From: JAGPUQ01 sp036961295
GTDB taxonomy: Bacteria > Pseudomonadota > Gammaproteobacteria > Pseudomonadales > Porticoccaceae
Length of the DNA: 64,000 nucleotides
NCBI GenBank assembly: GCA_036961295.1
Contig: JBALVX010000001.1
Location: forward strand, 124,001 to 188,000
Reading direction: 5' to 3'
The position numbers and the translations under genes were made by a program. This document shows positions 41,345 through 50,632 of this stretch, in pieces. Under the pieces are notes generated by a model, which saw nothing but the letters and a program-made list of their open reading frames with translations, was not told the DNA's origin and ran no database searches. Position 1 is the stretch's first letter; every line of letters starts with the position of its first letter.

Positions 41345-43302
41345 TAGACGTCGTCCTCAGATGGGCCTTGTTGGGCGGGTAAAGCGTCCAGTCGAGCGTT
41401 GATGTCCTGGTGTTGCAAACGGGCACCTTCGATTTTAGCCAGTAGCGTATTGTTTTGATCCGCAGTGCGGGGATCGTCTGTGCTATCCGGATTGGCCAGT
41501 TGCTTCTCATAGCGCTGCAATTTACTTTGTGCGGCGCTTAATGCGCGCTCCAATTTTTGGCGTTGTTGCTCGGGGCTGGTTTGAGTGTTTTGTAAGCGAG
41601 CCATGGCCGCTTTAACTAAATCAGATTGGCCGCTGTCTGTAGTTGAATTGTTAGAGCTGTTCTCAGGGCTGCTCTCAGAAGTATTCTCAGAGCTGCTATT
41701 TGAGGTGCTGCCGGACACTTTTTCTGTGGACGCGTTTTGCTTGGCAAGCGCAGCTGCTCGGCGAGCTTCGCGACGAGCAATTTTTTCCTGTGCTTCTTTC
41801 TCAATGCGTTGCTGGTGTGTTTCAAAGCGTTGGCGGGCGCGGTCGGCGATAATTTTGTCTTTTTCGTGCTGACGAATTTCACCTTTAGAGGCGCGATAGT
41901 ATTGCACCAAGGGAATATTACTTGGGCACACATAAGAGCAGGCCCCGCATTCAATACAATCGAATAAATTATGGGCTTCCAGGCGCTCATGGTTTTGCGA
42001 GCGCCCGTACCAGTACAATTGTTGAGGTAGCAAAGAAGCCGGGCAGGCCTCGGCACACAGCCCGCAGCGAATGCAGGCCTGAGCAAAATCGTTGGTGGGT
42101 AATTCGCTTTGGTCCGGCGCTAAAATACAATTAGTGGTTTTAATCAGGGGTACGGCAGTGTCGGGCAAAGTGAAGCCCATCATCGGGCCACCCATAACTA
42201 AGCGCGAACACTGGGCTTCATCCACTCCGGTTGCCGATAATACGTGGCTGACGGGCGTGCCTATCAATACCCGGTAATTGCCGGCTTGTGCGCAGGCCTT
42301 GCCGGTTACCGTAGTGATACGCGAAATTAAGGGAATGCCTTCGCAGACGGCCTGTTTAATGGCGAAGGCGGTGCCCACGTTTAAACACACAATGCCTAGT
42401 TCGGCAGGTAATTTTCCGCTGGGCACCTGGGTGCCGGTTAATATTTCGATTAACTGTTTTTCGCCGCCGGAAGGATACTTGGTGGGGATTTCAATCAGCT
42501 CAATATTGCTGTTATGCAACTGTGCCGACAAGGCGTCCCAGGCTTCGGATTTATTATCTTCAATGCCGATTAATACCGATTCCGGTTCGCCGAGAATGTG
42601 GGCGAGTATCTGGATGCCGGTAATGATTTCCTCGGCGTGTTCGCGCATCAGCATATCGTCGGCGGTGATATAGGGTTCGCATTCCGCTGCGTTAATAATC
42701 AACGTGTCTATTTTTTGTTGCGGATGCAATTTAATGGCAGAGGGAAAACCCGCGCCGCCCATTCCGGCAATGCCGGCATCGCGAATATGCTTAAGCAATG
42801 TCTGCGGTAACTCGTCGTGAAAATCTTTGCAGCCGCTGTGGCTTATCCAGCGTTCTTCGCCATCGGGTTTTATCACAATGCACGGGGCGGACATCCCGGA
42901 GGAGTGAGGTATCAGGTATTCGTTGATATCGGTAACCACGCCGGAGGTGGGGGCGTGCACCGCTGCGCTTACCGGGCCAAAGGCTTCGGCGATGAGTTGA
43001 CCTTTGAGTACCTGCTCGCCGACTTCCACGATAGCCTGCGCGGGTACGCCGATATGCTGACTTAAGGGCAGTATCAGTTGATCGGGCAGAGGGAGATCGC
43101 GAATCGGTGCAGTCGTGGACTGACGCTTGTTTTCCGGCGGGTGGATGCCGCCGTGGAAATCGTGGATTTCCCGCACTTCAATAGTCTGGGCAATCGCATC
43201 AGCGTTGTTCGAGACTGTATTCGAAGTGAATCCCGGTGGACGATCAGACTGTTCCGTTTGCGGAGTTTGCTTACTTGCTTTATGGCCTAAAGAAGAATTC
43301 AT
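41344..43302 (-). CDS. rnfC: electron transport complex subunit RnfC
   Basis: The NADH-site subunit, 652 residues. The N-terminal glycine-rich FMN/NADH region includes GMGGAGFPSAIKL. Two 4Fe-4S clusters are marked by CIRCGLCAEACP and CIECGACSYVCP (about 405-460). The C-terminus beyond about residue 500 is a charged extension containing a Ser/Glu/Asn-rich repeat and then a coiled-coil-like stretch (RQKLERALSAAQSKLQRYEK); E. coli RsxC has a long Ala-rich C-terminal repeat in the same place. It overlaps rnfB by 4 bp. Confidence 0.96.
   Translation of the reverse strand: MNSSLGHKASKQTPQTEQSDRPPGFTSNTVSNNADAIAQTIEVREIHDFHGGIHPPENKRQSTTAPIRDLPLPDQLILPLSQHIGVPAQAIVEVGEQVLKGQLIAEAFGPVSAAVHAPTSGVVTDINEYLIPHSSGMSAPCIVIKPDGEERWISHSGCKDFHDELPQTLLKHIRDAGIAGMGGAGFPSAIKLHPQQKIDTLIINAAECEPYITADDMLMREHAEEIITGIQILAHILGEPESVLIGIEDNKSEAWDALSAQLHNSNIELIEIPTKYPSGGEKQLIEILTGTQVPSGKLPAELGIVCLNVGTAFAIKQAVCEGIPLISRITTVTGKACAQAGNYRVLIGTPVSHVLSATGVDEAQCSRLVMGGPMMGFTLPDTAVPLIKTTNCILAPDQSELPTNDFAQACIRCGLCAEACPASLLPQQLYWYGRSQNHERLEAHNLFDCIECGACSYVCPSNIPLVQYYRASKGEIRQHEKDKIIADRARQRFETHQQRIEKEAQEKIARREARRAAALAKQNASTEKVSGSTSNSSSENTSESSPENSSNNSTTDSGQSDLVKAAMARLQNTQTSPEQQRQKLERALSAAQSKLQRYEKQLANPDSTDDPRTADQNNTLLAKIEGARLQHQDINARLDALPAQQGPSEDDV
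41654..41713. repeat. 12-bp tandem repeat, 5 copies, in the rnfC linker
   Basis: Five 12-bp units run from 41654 to 41713, most of the form G(A/G)GCTGxTCTCA. In the rnfC frame they encode SSxEN/SESSPEN-type low-complexity sequence. Confidence 0.85.
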
Positions 43303-43931
43303 GCGGCCACTTCCCCGCGCCGATCACTGGCAATCAATAGGCTTTCCGCAGGCTCTGGCGTTTGCCAGTGCCAGTCGACCATAGTGCTGGCAATCGGCAG
43401 CATATCGATGCAATCCACCGGGCAGGGTTCTACGCACAGATCGCAGCCGGTGCATTCATCGGCGATCACGGTGTGCATTAATTTGGCGGCACCGAGAATT
43501 GCATCTACCGGGCAGGCGACGATGCACTTGGTGCAGCCGATGCATTCGTCCTCGCGAATATAGGCAACGGTTCGTACTTCGCTTTCTTCGCCGTGTTCTT
43601 CGTCCAGGCTGGGCGCAGGCACATCCAGTAAATTTGCGATGGCGTCGATGGTGCCCTGGCCACCGGGCGGACATTTATTGATGGCATCGCCATTGATGAT
43701 GGATTCGGCATAGGGTTTACAGCCGGGGAAGCCGCACTGGCCGCACTGGGTTTGTGGGAGGAGCGCATCGACCTGTTCGACCAGTGGATTGCCTTCAATT
43801 TTGAATTTAATCGAGGCATAGCCCAGCACCGCGCCAAATATTGCGGACAGGCTAACCAGCGCGGCTAATGCGGTAAGTAGCGGGGATTGGGTAAGGAGTT
43901 CAATCACGGTTATTTCATACCAGTCCGGCAA
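43299..43931 (-). CDS. rnfB: electron transport complex subunit RnfB
   Basis: Ferredoxin-like subunit of 210 residues. After an N-terminal membrane helix, CGQCGFPGCKPYAE with a later Cys (KCPPGGQ) binds one 4Fe-4S cluster, and two ferredoxin clusters follow as CIGCTKCIVACPVDAI and CTGCDLCVEPCPVDCI. It feeds electrons between ferredoxin and the membrane flavins. It overlaps rnfA by 17 bp and rnfC by 4 bp. Confidence 0.97.
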   Translation of the reverse strand: MPDWYEITVIELLTQSPLLTALAALVSLSAIFGAVLGYASIKFKIEGNPLVEQVDALLPQTQCGQCGFPGCKPYAESIINGDAINKCPPGGQGTIDAIANLLDVPAPSLDEEHGEESEVRTVAYIREDECIGCTKCIVACPVDAILGAAKLMHTVIADECTGCDLCVEPCPVDCIDMLPIASTMVDWHWQTPEPAESLLIASDRRGEVAA

Positions 43932-44490
43932 AACCCATAAACGCCAGGGACATCAAACCCGCCGTAATCATGCCGATAGCGGCACCGCGAAACGGAGTGG
44001 GCACATCCGCTGCCGCCAATCGTTCGCGCATCGCGGAAAATAAAATCAACACCAGGGAGAATCCCAGAGCGGCACCGAAACCGTAGAGCGCGGATTCCAT
44101 AAAGGTACGCATTTTCGCGGTGTTTTGCAGGGCGACGCCGAGCACGGCGCAGTTGGTGGTAATGAGTGGCAGAAACACGCCCAGCACCCGATAGAGCAGC
44201 GGACTGGTTTTTTCGATAAACATTCTGGTGAACTGCACCACCACCGCAATCACCAAAATAAAGGCGATGGTTTTGAGGTATTCCAGGTGCAGGGGAATCA
44301 GGATCCAGGCGTTGACCATATACGAGCTGATGGCGGCCAGTGTCAGCACAAAGGTCGTCGCCGCCGCCATGCCGATAGCGGTTTCGAGTTTATTTGAGAC
44401 GCCCATAAACGGGCACAGGCCGAGGAATTGGGCCAGGACAAAATTATTAACCAGGATGGTGCTGATTAATATGACGAAAAACTCTGACAT
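43915..44490 (-). CDS. rnfA: electron transport complex subunit RnfA
   Basis: A 191-residue membrane subunit (E. coli RsxA 193) with six helices, first gene of the rnf operon. ILVNNFVLAQFLGLCPFMGVSN and FLPLITTNCAVLGVAL are the two pseudo-symmetric signatures with conserved Cys residues that ligate the intramembrane iron-sulfur site with RnfE. AGGACAG lies upstream of the ATG. metG follows upstream on the same strand, as in Pseudomonas. Confidence 0.97.
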   Translation of the reverse strand: MSEFFVILISTILVNNFVLAQFLGLCPFMGVSNKLETAIGMAAATTFVLTLAAISSYMVNAWILIPLHLEYLKTIAFILVIAVVVQFTRMFIEKTSPLLYRVLGVFLPLITTNCAVLGVALQNTAKMRTFMESALYGFGAALGFSLVLILFSAMRERLAAADVPTPFRGAAIGMITAGLMSLAFMGFAGLV

Positions 44491-44667
44491 TGTGGGTACC
44501 TGTCCTTATACCTGCCTTTAAGCGCAGATTATCCGGGAAGCGGGCCTGCCATTCCAATAATAGATAACGGAGTTTTTAGGCGATTTAGTAATAACCAGAT
44601 CGCCCATGATCGTGCCAGATACTTGTCTGCGTCTCAATACGGCCGGGTTCCAAATACGATCCCAGTT

Positions 44668-46710
44668 TTAAGTAATACGCTGACCTGGCTGCGCGCCGCT
44701 ATCGGGGCTGAGCAAGTAAATACCTTCGTCATCACCGGCAGCCAGTACCATGCCTTCGGACAGTCCAAAACGCATTTTGCGCGGCGCGAGGTTGGCGACC
44801 ATGACCGTTAAGCGACCTTCCAGGTCTTCGGGTTTATAGCTCGACTTGATCCCGGAAAACACATTGCGGGTTTCGCCGCCGATATCGAGGGTGAGCTGCA
44901 AGAGTTTGTCTGCACCTTCTACGGCTGTTGCCGAGACGATTTTTGCCACCCGTAAATCGACCTTCATAAAGTCGTCGAAGTTAATTTCGGCGGCTATGCT
45001 TTCTACCGCAGGGATGTCTGCGGCAGGGTTTTCAGTGCTGGGGGTGTTGATAGCAGGTGCCTCCTCTTTACTGGCATTAATCATCGCGTCCACTTTATCT
45101 TTGTCTACGCGCTGCATCATCGGCTTAAAGGTTTCGATAGTGTGGCCGAGCAGGGGTTCAATAGTCGCATCCCAAATCAAGGGGTCGTTGAGAAAGACTT
45201 CAGCCTGAACAGCGACAGCCGGTAACACCGGTTTTAAGTAGATGCACAGGGCGCGGAATATATTGATACCCAGCGAGCAGATGCCCCGAACCTCGGCAGC
45301 TTTGTCGGGGTCTTTGGACAGTTTCCAGGGTTCTTTTGCGGCGATGTATTCATTGGCCGCGTCGGCCAGCGCCATAATTTCACGCATGGCTTTGCCGAAA
45401 TCCCGGTTTTCATAATGGTTGGCGATGCTTTCCCCGCCGGCGACGGTTTGTTCCCAGAGCGCGGGTTCGGCAAGGGTTTCGTCGAGCAGGCCGTCGTGAT
45501 CCCGGGTAATAAACTTGGCGCAACGGCTGGCGATATTGACAACTTTACCGACCAAATCGCTGTTCACCCGCTGCACAAAGTCTTCTAAATTAAGATCGAG
45601 GTCTTCAACGCCAGAGGATAATTTGCCCGCAAAATAATAGCGTAAATATTCGGGATCGAGGTGTTCCAGATAGGTGCCCGCGTTGATAAAGGTACCGCGG
45701 GACTTCGACATTTTTTTGCCGTTGACCGTCAAAAACCCATGGACACAAACTTTCGTGGGCGTGCGGTAACCCGCGCTTTCGAGCATGGCGGGCCAGAACA
45801 GGGCGTGGAAGTTGACGATGTCCTTGCCGATAAAGTGATATAGCTCGGCGGTGGAATCGCGCTGCCAGAAGTCATCAAAGGCAATGTCTGTACGCTCACA
45901 GAGGTTTTTAAAGCTGGCCATATAGCCGATGGGAGCGTCGAGCCACACGTAAAAATACTTGCCCGGCGCATCGGGAATTTCAAAACCGAAGTAGGGTGCG
46001 TCGCGACTAATGTCCCACTCTTTTAAACCAACGTCCAGCCACTCGCGGAGTTTATTGGCGACTTCCGGGGCAACATGGCCGTCACTGATCCACTGACTTA
46101 AAAAATCGCTAAAGTCGGGTAAGGTGAAAAAATAATGGGCGGAGCTTTTTTCTACCGGGGTCGCGCCAGAGATCGCTGATTTGGGATCGATGAGTTCGGA
46201 GGGCGAGTAGGTAGCACCGCAGACTTCACAGTTGTCGCCGTACTGACCTTCCGCTTTGCAGCGTGGGCAAGTGCCGACAACGTAGCGATCCGCCAGAAAC
46301 AGCTGTTTTTCGGGGTCGTAGAGTTGGTTGATCTCACGCGTCGCAATGTGGCCGTTGTCGCGCAAACGCAGGTAGATGTGCTCGGAGAGCTCCCGGTTTT
46401 CCGGGGAGTGGGTCGAGTGGTAATTGTCGAACTCGATCAGAAAGCGGGAGAAATCGGCGCGATGTTCGGCGTTGACCCGCTCAATTTGTTGTTCGGGACT
46501 AATGCCTAGCTCTTCAGCTTTGAGCATAATGGCAGTTCCGTGAGCATCGTCGGCGCAGACGTAGTAACATTCGTGCCCGCGCAATTTCTGAAAGCGCACC
46601 CAGATATCGGTTTGTATGTATTCCACCAAATGGCCGAGATGAATCGCACCGTTGGCATAGGGCAATGCGCTAGTTACCAGGATGCGGCGTTTAGTATCGT
46701 GTGAACTCAT
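44668..46710 (-). CDS. metG: methionyl-tRNA synthetase
   Basis: Class I synthetase of 680 residues (E. coli 677). HLGH in SALPYANGAIHLGHLVEY (about 24-27) and KMSKS in VNGKKMSKSRGTFI are the catalytic signatures. The zinc knuckle is CPRCKAEGQYGDNCEVC (about 146-162). A C-terminal OB-fold tRNA-binding domain (about 578-680) begins INFDDFMKVDLRVAKI. The linker before it is Pro/Glu/Ala-rich. It diverges from apbC. Confidence 0.98.
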   Translation of the reverse strand: MSSHDTKRRILVTSALPYANGAIHLGHLVEYIQTDIWVRFQKLRGHECYYVCADDAHGTAIMLKAEELGISPEQQIERVNAEHRADFSRFLIEFDNYHSTHSPENRELSEHIYLRLRDNGHIATREINQLYDPEKQLFLADRYVVGTCPRCKAEGQYGDNCEVCGATYSPSELIDPKSAISGATPVEKSSAHYFFTLPDFSDFLSQWISDGHVAPEVANKLREWLDVGLKEWDISRDAPYFGFEIPDAPGKYFYVWLDAPIGYMASFKNLCERTDIAFDDFWQRDSTAELYHFIGKDIVNFHALFWPAMLESAGYRTPTKVCVHGFLTVNGKKMSKSRGTFINAGTYLEHLDPEYLRYYFAGKLSSGVEDLDLNLEDFVQRVNSDLVGKVVNIASRCAKFITRDHDGLLDETLAEPALWEQTVAGGESIANHYENRDFGKAMREIMALADAANEYIAAKEPWKLSKDPDKAAEVRGICSLGINIFRALCIYLKPVLPAVAVQAEVFLNDPLIWDATIEPLLGHTIETFKPMMQRVDKDKVDAMINASKEEAPAINTPSTENPAADIPAVESIAAEINFDDFMKVDLRVAKIVSATAVEGADKLLQLTLDIGGETRNVFSGIKSSYKPEDLEGRLTVMVANLAPRKMRFGLSEGMVLAAGDDEGIYLLSPDSGAQPGQRIT

Positions 46711-46727
46711 TGATCGGGGTCTACAGT

Positions 46728-46775
46728 TAGGTTTAACAAAATTTAGGTTTAACGAAATTCGGCTTTAAAAAAGCG
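46728..46775. repeat. 16-bp tandem repeat, about 3 copies, upstream of metG
   Basis: Units 46728-46743 and 46744-46759 share TAGGTTTAACxAAATT with one difference; a degenerate third unit follows (CGGCTTTAAAAAAGC). The array sits in the metG/apbC divergent promoter region. Confidence 0.85.
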
Positions 46776-46882
46776 GTTTTTTTTAGGGAAAGGCGATAAC
46801 TCGTCACTGCCTAAAGCAGCGGCGATTGTAGCGGTTTTACGGTTTTTAATCATCAAACATCAATAGTTTAGAGGCGGTTGTA

Positions 46883-47734
46883 ATGGCTCAAGCAGGAACA
46901 CCAGCACCGGGAGCAGCGCAAGGTGTGCCGGAAGGTTTAAGCACCGTGGCAAATATTGTCGCGGTGGCCTCCGGTAAAGGCGGCGTGGGAAAATCTACCA
47001 CCACCGTTAATTTGGCCCTGGCTTTACTGGCCGAGGGGCAGCGAGTTGGCGTGCTGGATGCGGATATTTACGGGCCGAGTATCGGCATGCTGGTGGGAGT
47101 GCCTCAAGGTACTCAACCCAAAATCGTTAATGGCAATACCTTTGTTCCGGTCGAGGCCCACGGTTTAAAAACCAACTCCATGGCCTATCTAGCTTCGGAT
47201 AGCACACCGATGGTGTGGCGCGGGCCAATGGCTGGGGGCGCTTTAACCCAATTGCTCACGCAAACTTTGTGGGGCGAGCTGGATATACTGCTGGTCGATA
47301 TGCCGCCGGGTACCGGCGATATCCAACTGACGTTGGCGCAAAAAGCCGAGGTCGCCGGCGCGGTGATTGTTACCACGCCTCAGGATCTCGCCTTACTTGA
47401 CGCCCGCAAAGGCATTGAAATGTTTCGCAAGGTTAATATTCCGGTGTTGGGTGTGGTGGAGAATATGGCACTGCATATTTGTTCGCAGTGTAATCACGCA
47501 GAACCGATTTTCGGTGAGGGCGGGGGTGCTAAAGTCGCTGGGGAATACGAAGCCGAGTTACTGGGTTCGCTGCCTTTGGATCGCCGCATACGCGAAGGTG
47601 ATGCGGGTCAGCCAATTACGGTTGCCGAGCCGGAAGGTGATATCGCTAAGAGTTATCGCGGTATTGCGCGGGCGTTGATCGCCGCTCTCGAAGGTGTGGA
47701 CACCGCTGGCCCGGAAATTATTATCGGGGATTAG
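46883..47734 (+). CDS. apbC: iron-sulfur cluster carrier protein Mrp/ApbC
   Basis: A P-loop ATPase of the Mrp/NBP35 family that carries 4Fe-4S clusters to target enzymes. The deviant Walker A is SGKGGVGKSTTTVNLAL (about 29-46), followed by VDMPPGTGDIQLT and the cluster-binding CSQC (about 199-202). The 283-residue product lacks the N-terminal DUF59 domain of E. coli Mrp (369), as in some relatives; its first 25 residues are low-complexity Ala/Pro/Gly. It lies divergent to metG and 78 bp before dcd. Confidence 0.95.
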   Translation: MAQAGTPAPGAAQGVPEGLSTVANIVAVASGKGGVGKSTTTVNLALALLAEGQRVGVLDADIYGPSIGMLVGVPQGTQPKIVNGNTFVPVEAHGLKTNSMAYLASDSTPMVWRGPMAGGALTQLLTQTLWGELDILLVDMPPGTGDIQLTLAQKAEVAGAVIVTTPQDLALLDARKGIEMFRKVNIPVLGVVENMALHICSQCNHAEPIFGEGGGAKVAGEYEAELLGSLPLDRRIREGDAGQPITVAEPEGDIAKSYRGIARALIAALEGVDTAGPEIIIGD

Positions 47735-47767
47735 CGGGATAAAAAACCGTGATAATTCGAATATTAT

Positions 47768-47793
47768 TTTTTTGATATCATTTTTTGATATCA
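47768..47793. repeat. 13-bp perfect direct repeat upstream of dcd
   Basis: TTTTTTGATATCA occurs twice in tandem (47768-47780 and 47781-47793). Each copy contains the palindrome TGATATCA, so a paired operator is possible, although the window's general repeat habit may explain it. Confidence 0.85.
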
Positions 47794-47812
47794 CTGATGA
47801 GAGGAGATTGAG

Positions 47813-48385
47813 TTGAGTATTAAGCCTGACAAGTGGATCCGCCGTATGGCAGAAGAGCACGGCATGATCGAGCCGTTTATCGAACAACAGGTGCGGCAAC
47901 CCGACGCCAATGGCGACAAAGTGATTTCCTACGGGGTATCGAGCTACGGTTACGACGTGCGTTGTTCCGAAGACTTCAAAATCTTCACCAATGTGCATTC
48001 GGCGACGGTTGATCCGAAAAATTTCGACACCAATAGTTTTGTGGATTTCAGGGGAGATAGCTGCATTATCCCCCCCAACTCCTTCGCGTTAGCGCGTACT
48101 GTGGAATACTTCCGCATCCCTCGCAACGTGCTGACCATTTGTCTGGGTAAGTCCACCTATGCCCGTTGCGGCATCATCGTCAACGTCACCCCGCTGGAGC
48201 CGGAGTGGGAGGGTCACGTTACTTTGGAATTTTCCAACACCACCACCTTGCCCGCCAAAATTTACGCCAACGAAGGCGTGGCGCAGATGTTGTTTTTTGA
48301 ATCGGACGAAGAGTGCGAGGTATCCTACAAGGATCGCGGTGGTAAATATCAGGGCCAGACCGGGGTGACTTTACCTAAAACCTAA
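47813..48385 (+). CDS. dcd: dCTP deaminase
   Basis: Deaminates dCTP to dUTP, feeding dTMP synthesis. The 190-residue trimeric enzyme has the active-site region GKSTYARCGIIVNVTPLEPEWEGHVTLE (catalytic Glu within) and VSSYGYDVRCSEDFKIF. It starts at TTG 47813, with GGAG six bases upstream, giving MSIKPDKWIRRMA as in homologues. The metG // apbC-dcd order matches Pseudomonas. Confidence 0.97.
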   Translation: MSIKPDKWIRRMAEEHGMIEPFIEQQVRQPDANGDKVISYGVSSYGYDVRCSEDFKIFTNVHSATVDPKNFDTNSFVDFRGDSCIIPPNSFALARTVEYFRIPRNVLTICLGKSTYARCGIIVNVTPLEPEWEGHVTLEFSNTTTLPAKIYANEGVAQMLFFESDEECEVSYKDRGGKYQGQTGVTLPKT

Positions 48386-48950
48386 GCCGAGAACTTGATA
48401 GGGCTGTTGCGGATCGATCCCTCGATAAGCAAGGGCTTTTTGATCTGCTGGGTAAGACCTGCTAAGTAAGATCTGGCCGGTACTCACCGCGACCCGGACA
48501 TGCCTAAGTACCCGCCATTATCGTTTGCTTTTTTGGGTGAACCTTGTCGCCAATAATCAAGCTGGTCCTCAAGCGCCGGTAGATGCTGCGCAGAGCCCTC
48601 TGGTTTTATAAAAAAATAGCCGCATTTTGCTGCCAAAAAACTGGGTTTGCCGCCCTCTAAAAGCGTGATGCCCGTCACACTTTTAGTGTTTGCTGTGCCT
48701 GTTTATCCGCTTTTTAAACCGTTCGTCTTAGTATCTGAGAAAAGCCCCTCGTTATGCTATAAAATTCAATAGCTCAGAATAGTTTTTAGAGCAAACTCTC
48801 GCAGTGTTCAGAACCCCATGGATTGGTTTCTGTGGAGCGGATTTATCGGTGAAATTTTAATAGTAAAGCTGGCCAGGAACATGTGCCAGTTGTGCTAAAG
48901 AAAGTGGCCGAAAACCACCTCGATTAGGGGCGAAATCCAGGGGTACTGTA
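48386..48950. other. intergenic region before the DUF11 block
   Basis: 565 bp with no gene I can support. It contains a 14-bp direct repeat (48445-48458, 48459-48472), and two small hairpins near 48871-48920 (CTGGC/GCCAG and GTGG/CCAC) just upstream of the first DUF11 gene, which may form part of its leader. No known riboswitch class was recognised by eye. Confidence 0.5.
48445..48472. repeat. 14-bp direct repeat, 2 copies
   Basis: CTGCTGGGTAAGAC (48445-48458) and CTGCTAAGTAAGAT (48459-48472) are adjacent and match at 11 of 14 positions. Confidence 0.7.
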
Positions 48951-50489
48951 GTGACAACCGTAAACCCAAACAGTCGAATATCGACCAGCCGCGCGCTCGC
49001 GCGGCTGGTTTTGTTCGTCCTGGTGTTTATGGTTGTTCCAGTACAGGCCGCACTGTTCGACCAAACGATTACCATCAATGGCACCTTTGGCGACTGGACC
49101 TCACCCAATAATGTCCTCACCAACGATAATCAAATTTCAACGGATGAGGAAGGAAATAACGCTACCGGATCCGCGGCTGACCTGGATTATATCGTGGCGT
49201 CCACCGGGCGAGACCTGAAAGACTTCGCCTACACCTGGGATTCCAACAATCTGTATTTTTACGTGTCCCGCTATGGCTCTTCCAACAATACAAATTTGTG
49301 GTGGTTTTATCTCGATACGGATGCCGATGGCTTTATGGAAACCGGGGAAAAGGTTTTTTCGGTGGCGTGGAACGGACAGAATCGAAAAACAGAAGCGAAC
49401 CTCTACGACTATACCGCTGACAGCGCCGGTGGCGATAGCCTGGTATGCCTAAGTTCCTGTGTGGCGGGTGGCCTGGGTCTTGCCGATGGCTACACCATGC
49501 CGGGAACGATCAGCAACCTGACAAATATCTACGGATCGCCGTCCAGCCCGGTTACGGGTGGCAGTGCCGATGGTATACAGATGGAAGCTAGTATGCCATG
49601 GAGTGTAATTGGTTTTTTGGACGGCCCCGCCCCTTTGGGTTTTCATATCTCATCGAGCAACAGCACTAATATCCCGAATCAGATTGATGACAATATGACC
49701 GGGGTTAACAGCAATACGATGTTTTTTGTCGAGACGGATCTTAGCGTTACAAAAACAGCCGTGGATGCGGTAGATGAAGCCACTGCGGTTACTCAAGCCG
49801 TCGGTGGCAGCCAATTCAAATATATTATTACAGTTGAGAATACCAATACCACAGACGCCGTCGACGGTGTAAGTATTGACGATGCCTTGCCTGCCGGAAT
49901 GACTTTTGTCAGCGCTGCACCCAGTCAGGGCACTTACGACCCCACAGTCAATAACACCTGGGATATTGGTACCTTGGCCGCCGGTGCGACGGCGACGCTG
50001 ACTATCACCGTAACCGTGGATAACCCGCCCAATGCGGGAACTCCCGGAGACAGTATTGAGGTGACTAACACCGCCGATAATCTTGATTTATTAGCTCTTG
50101 ATACCGTCTCGGGGAATAACCAGGCCTCGGTTCTCGTGACTTTGTGGCCGGCACCGGATCTGAACATAACTAAGACTTCTGTAGTGATTGACGACTACCT
50201 GAGCGGCCCCGCTGGAGTGGAATTCCATATCCCCGGTGCGCTGGTGGAATACACCGTGGTGTTGGAAAACACTTCCACATTTGCGGTTGCCGATAGCGTG
50301 GTGATTGAAGATTTATTACCGCCGGAAACTACTTACGTACCCGAAACGTTGACGCTTAATACGGTGGACCAGACAGATGACGTCGATGGTGATGCGGGCG
50401 CGGTCGCAGCAGATACCGTCACCGTTAATCTCGGCACCATCGCTGTCGAGTCCACCACCACGGTGACATTCCAGGTCAAAATTAATTAA
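48951..50489 (+). CDS. exported protein with DOMON/CBM9-like N-domain and two DUF11 domains
   Basis: A 512-residue protein with a Sec signal peptide (about 1-33, ending VQAA). The first mature domain (about 38-265) starts ITINGTFGDW and contains LYFYVSRYGS and WFYLDTDADGFMETGE, the look of a beta-sandwich of the CBM9/DOMON kind. Two DUF11-type domains follow (about 270-400: LSVTKTAVDAVDE; about 402-512: LNITKTSVVIDDYLSGP). It ends exactly on the strand VTFQVKIN. The GTG start has AGGGG seven bases upstream. It opens a run of five same-strand exported proteins. The molecular role is unknown; surface structure or adhesion is inferred. Confidence 0.8.
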   Translation: MTTVNPNSRISTSRALARLVLFVLVFMVVPVQAALFDQTITINGTFGDWTSPNNVLTNDNQISTDEEGNNATGSAADLDYIVASTGRDLKDFAYTWDSNNLYFYVSRYGSSNNTNLWWFYLDTDADGFMETGEKVFSVAWNGQNRKTEANLYDYTADSAGGDSLVCLSSCVAGGLGLADGYTMPGTISNLTNIYGSPSSPVTGGSADGIQMEASMPWSVIGFLDGPAPLGFHISSSNSTNIPNQIDDNMTGVNSNTMFFVETDLSVTKTAVDAVDEATAVTQAVGGSQFKYIITVENTNTTDAVDGVSIDDALPAGMTFVSAAPSQGTYDPTVNNTWDIGTLAAGATATLTITVTVDNPPNAGTPGDSIEVTNTADNLDLLALDTVSGNNQASVLVTLWPAPDLNITKTSVVIDDYLSGPAGVEFHIPGALVEYTVVLENTSTFAVADSVVIEDLLPPETTYVPETLTLNTVDQTDDVDGDAGAVAADTVTVNLGTIAVESTTTVTFQVKIN

Positions 50490-50632
50490 CACTCGTATTA
50501 ACTCAATGTAGAACTCGCTTAAGCGGAGATGCACCGATGACACACTTTAAAACGGCAACACCAGGTAGGACAAGACAAGGCAATACCTTAAACAAAACTA
50601 TGCAATTAACACCCACCGGCAGGAGATATGCC

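Noticed and set aside
48484..48678. A 64-codon minus-strand frame between dcd and the DUF11 block
   Set aside because: It needs a GTG start with no ribosome-binding site, and I recognise no family. It may be real but cannot be supported.
48386..48950. Cyclic-di-GMP riboswitch considered before the DUF11 genes
   Set aside because: The conserved core of GEMM-type aptamers is not present by eye; only small unassigned hairpins are seen.
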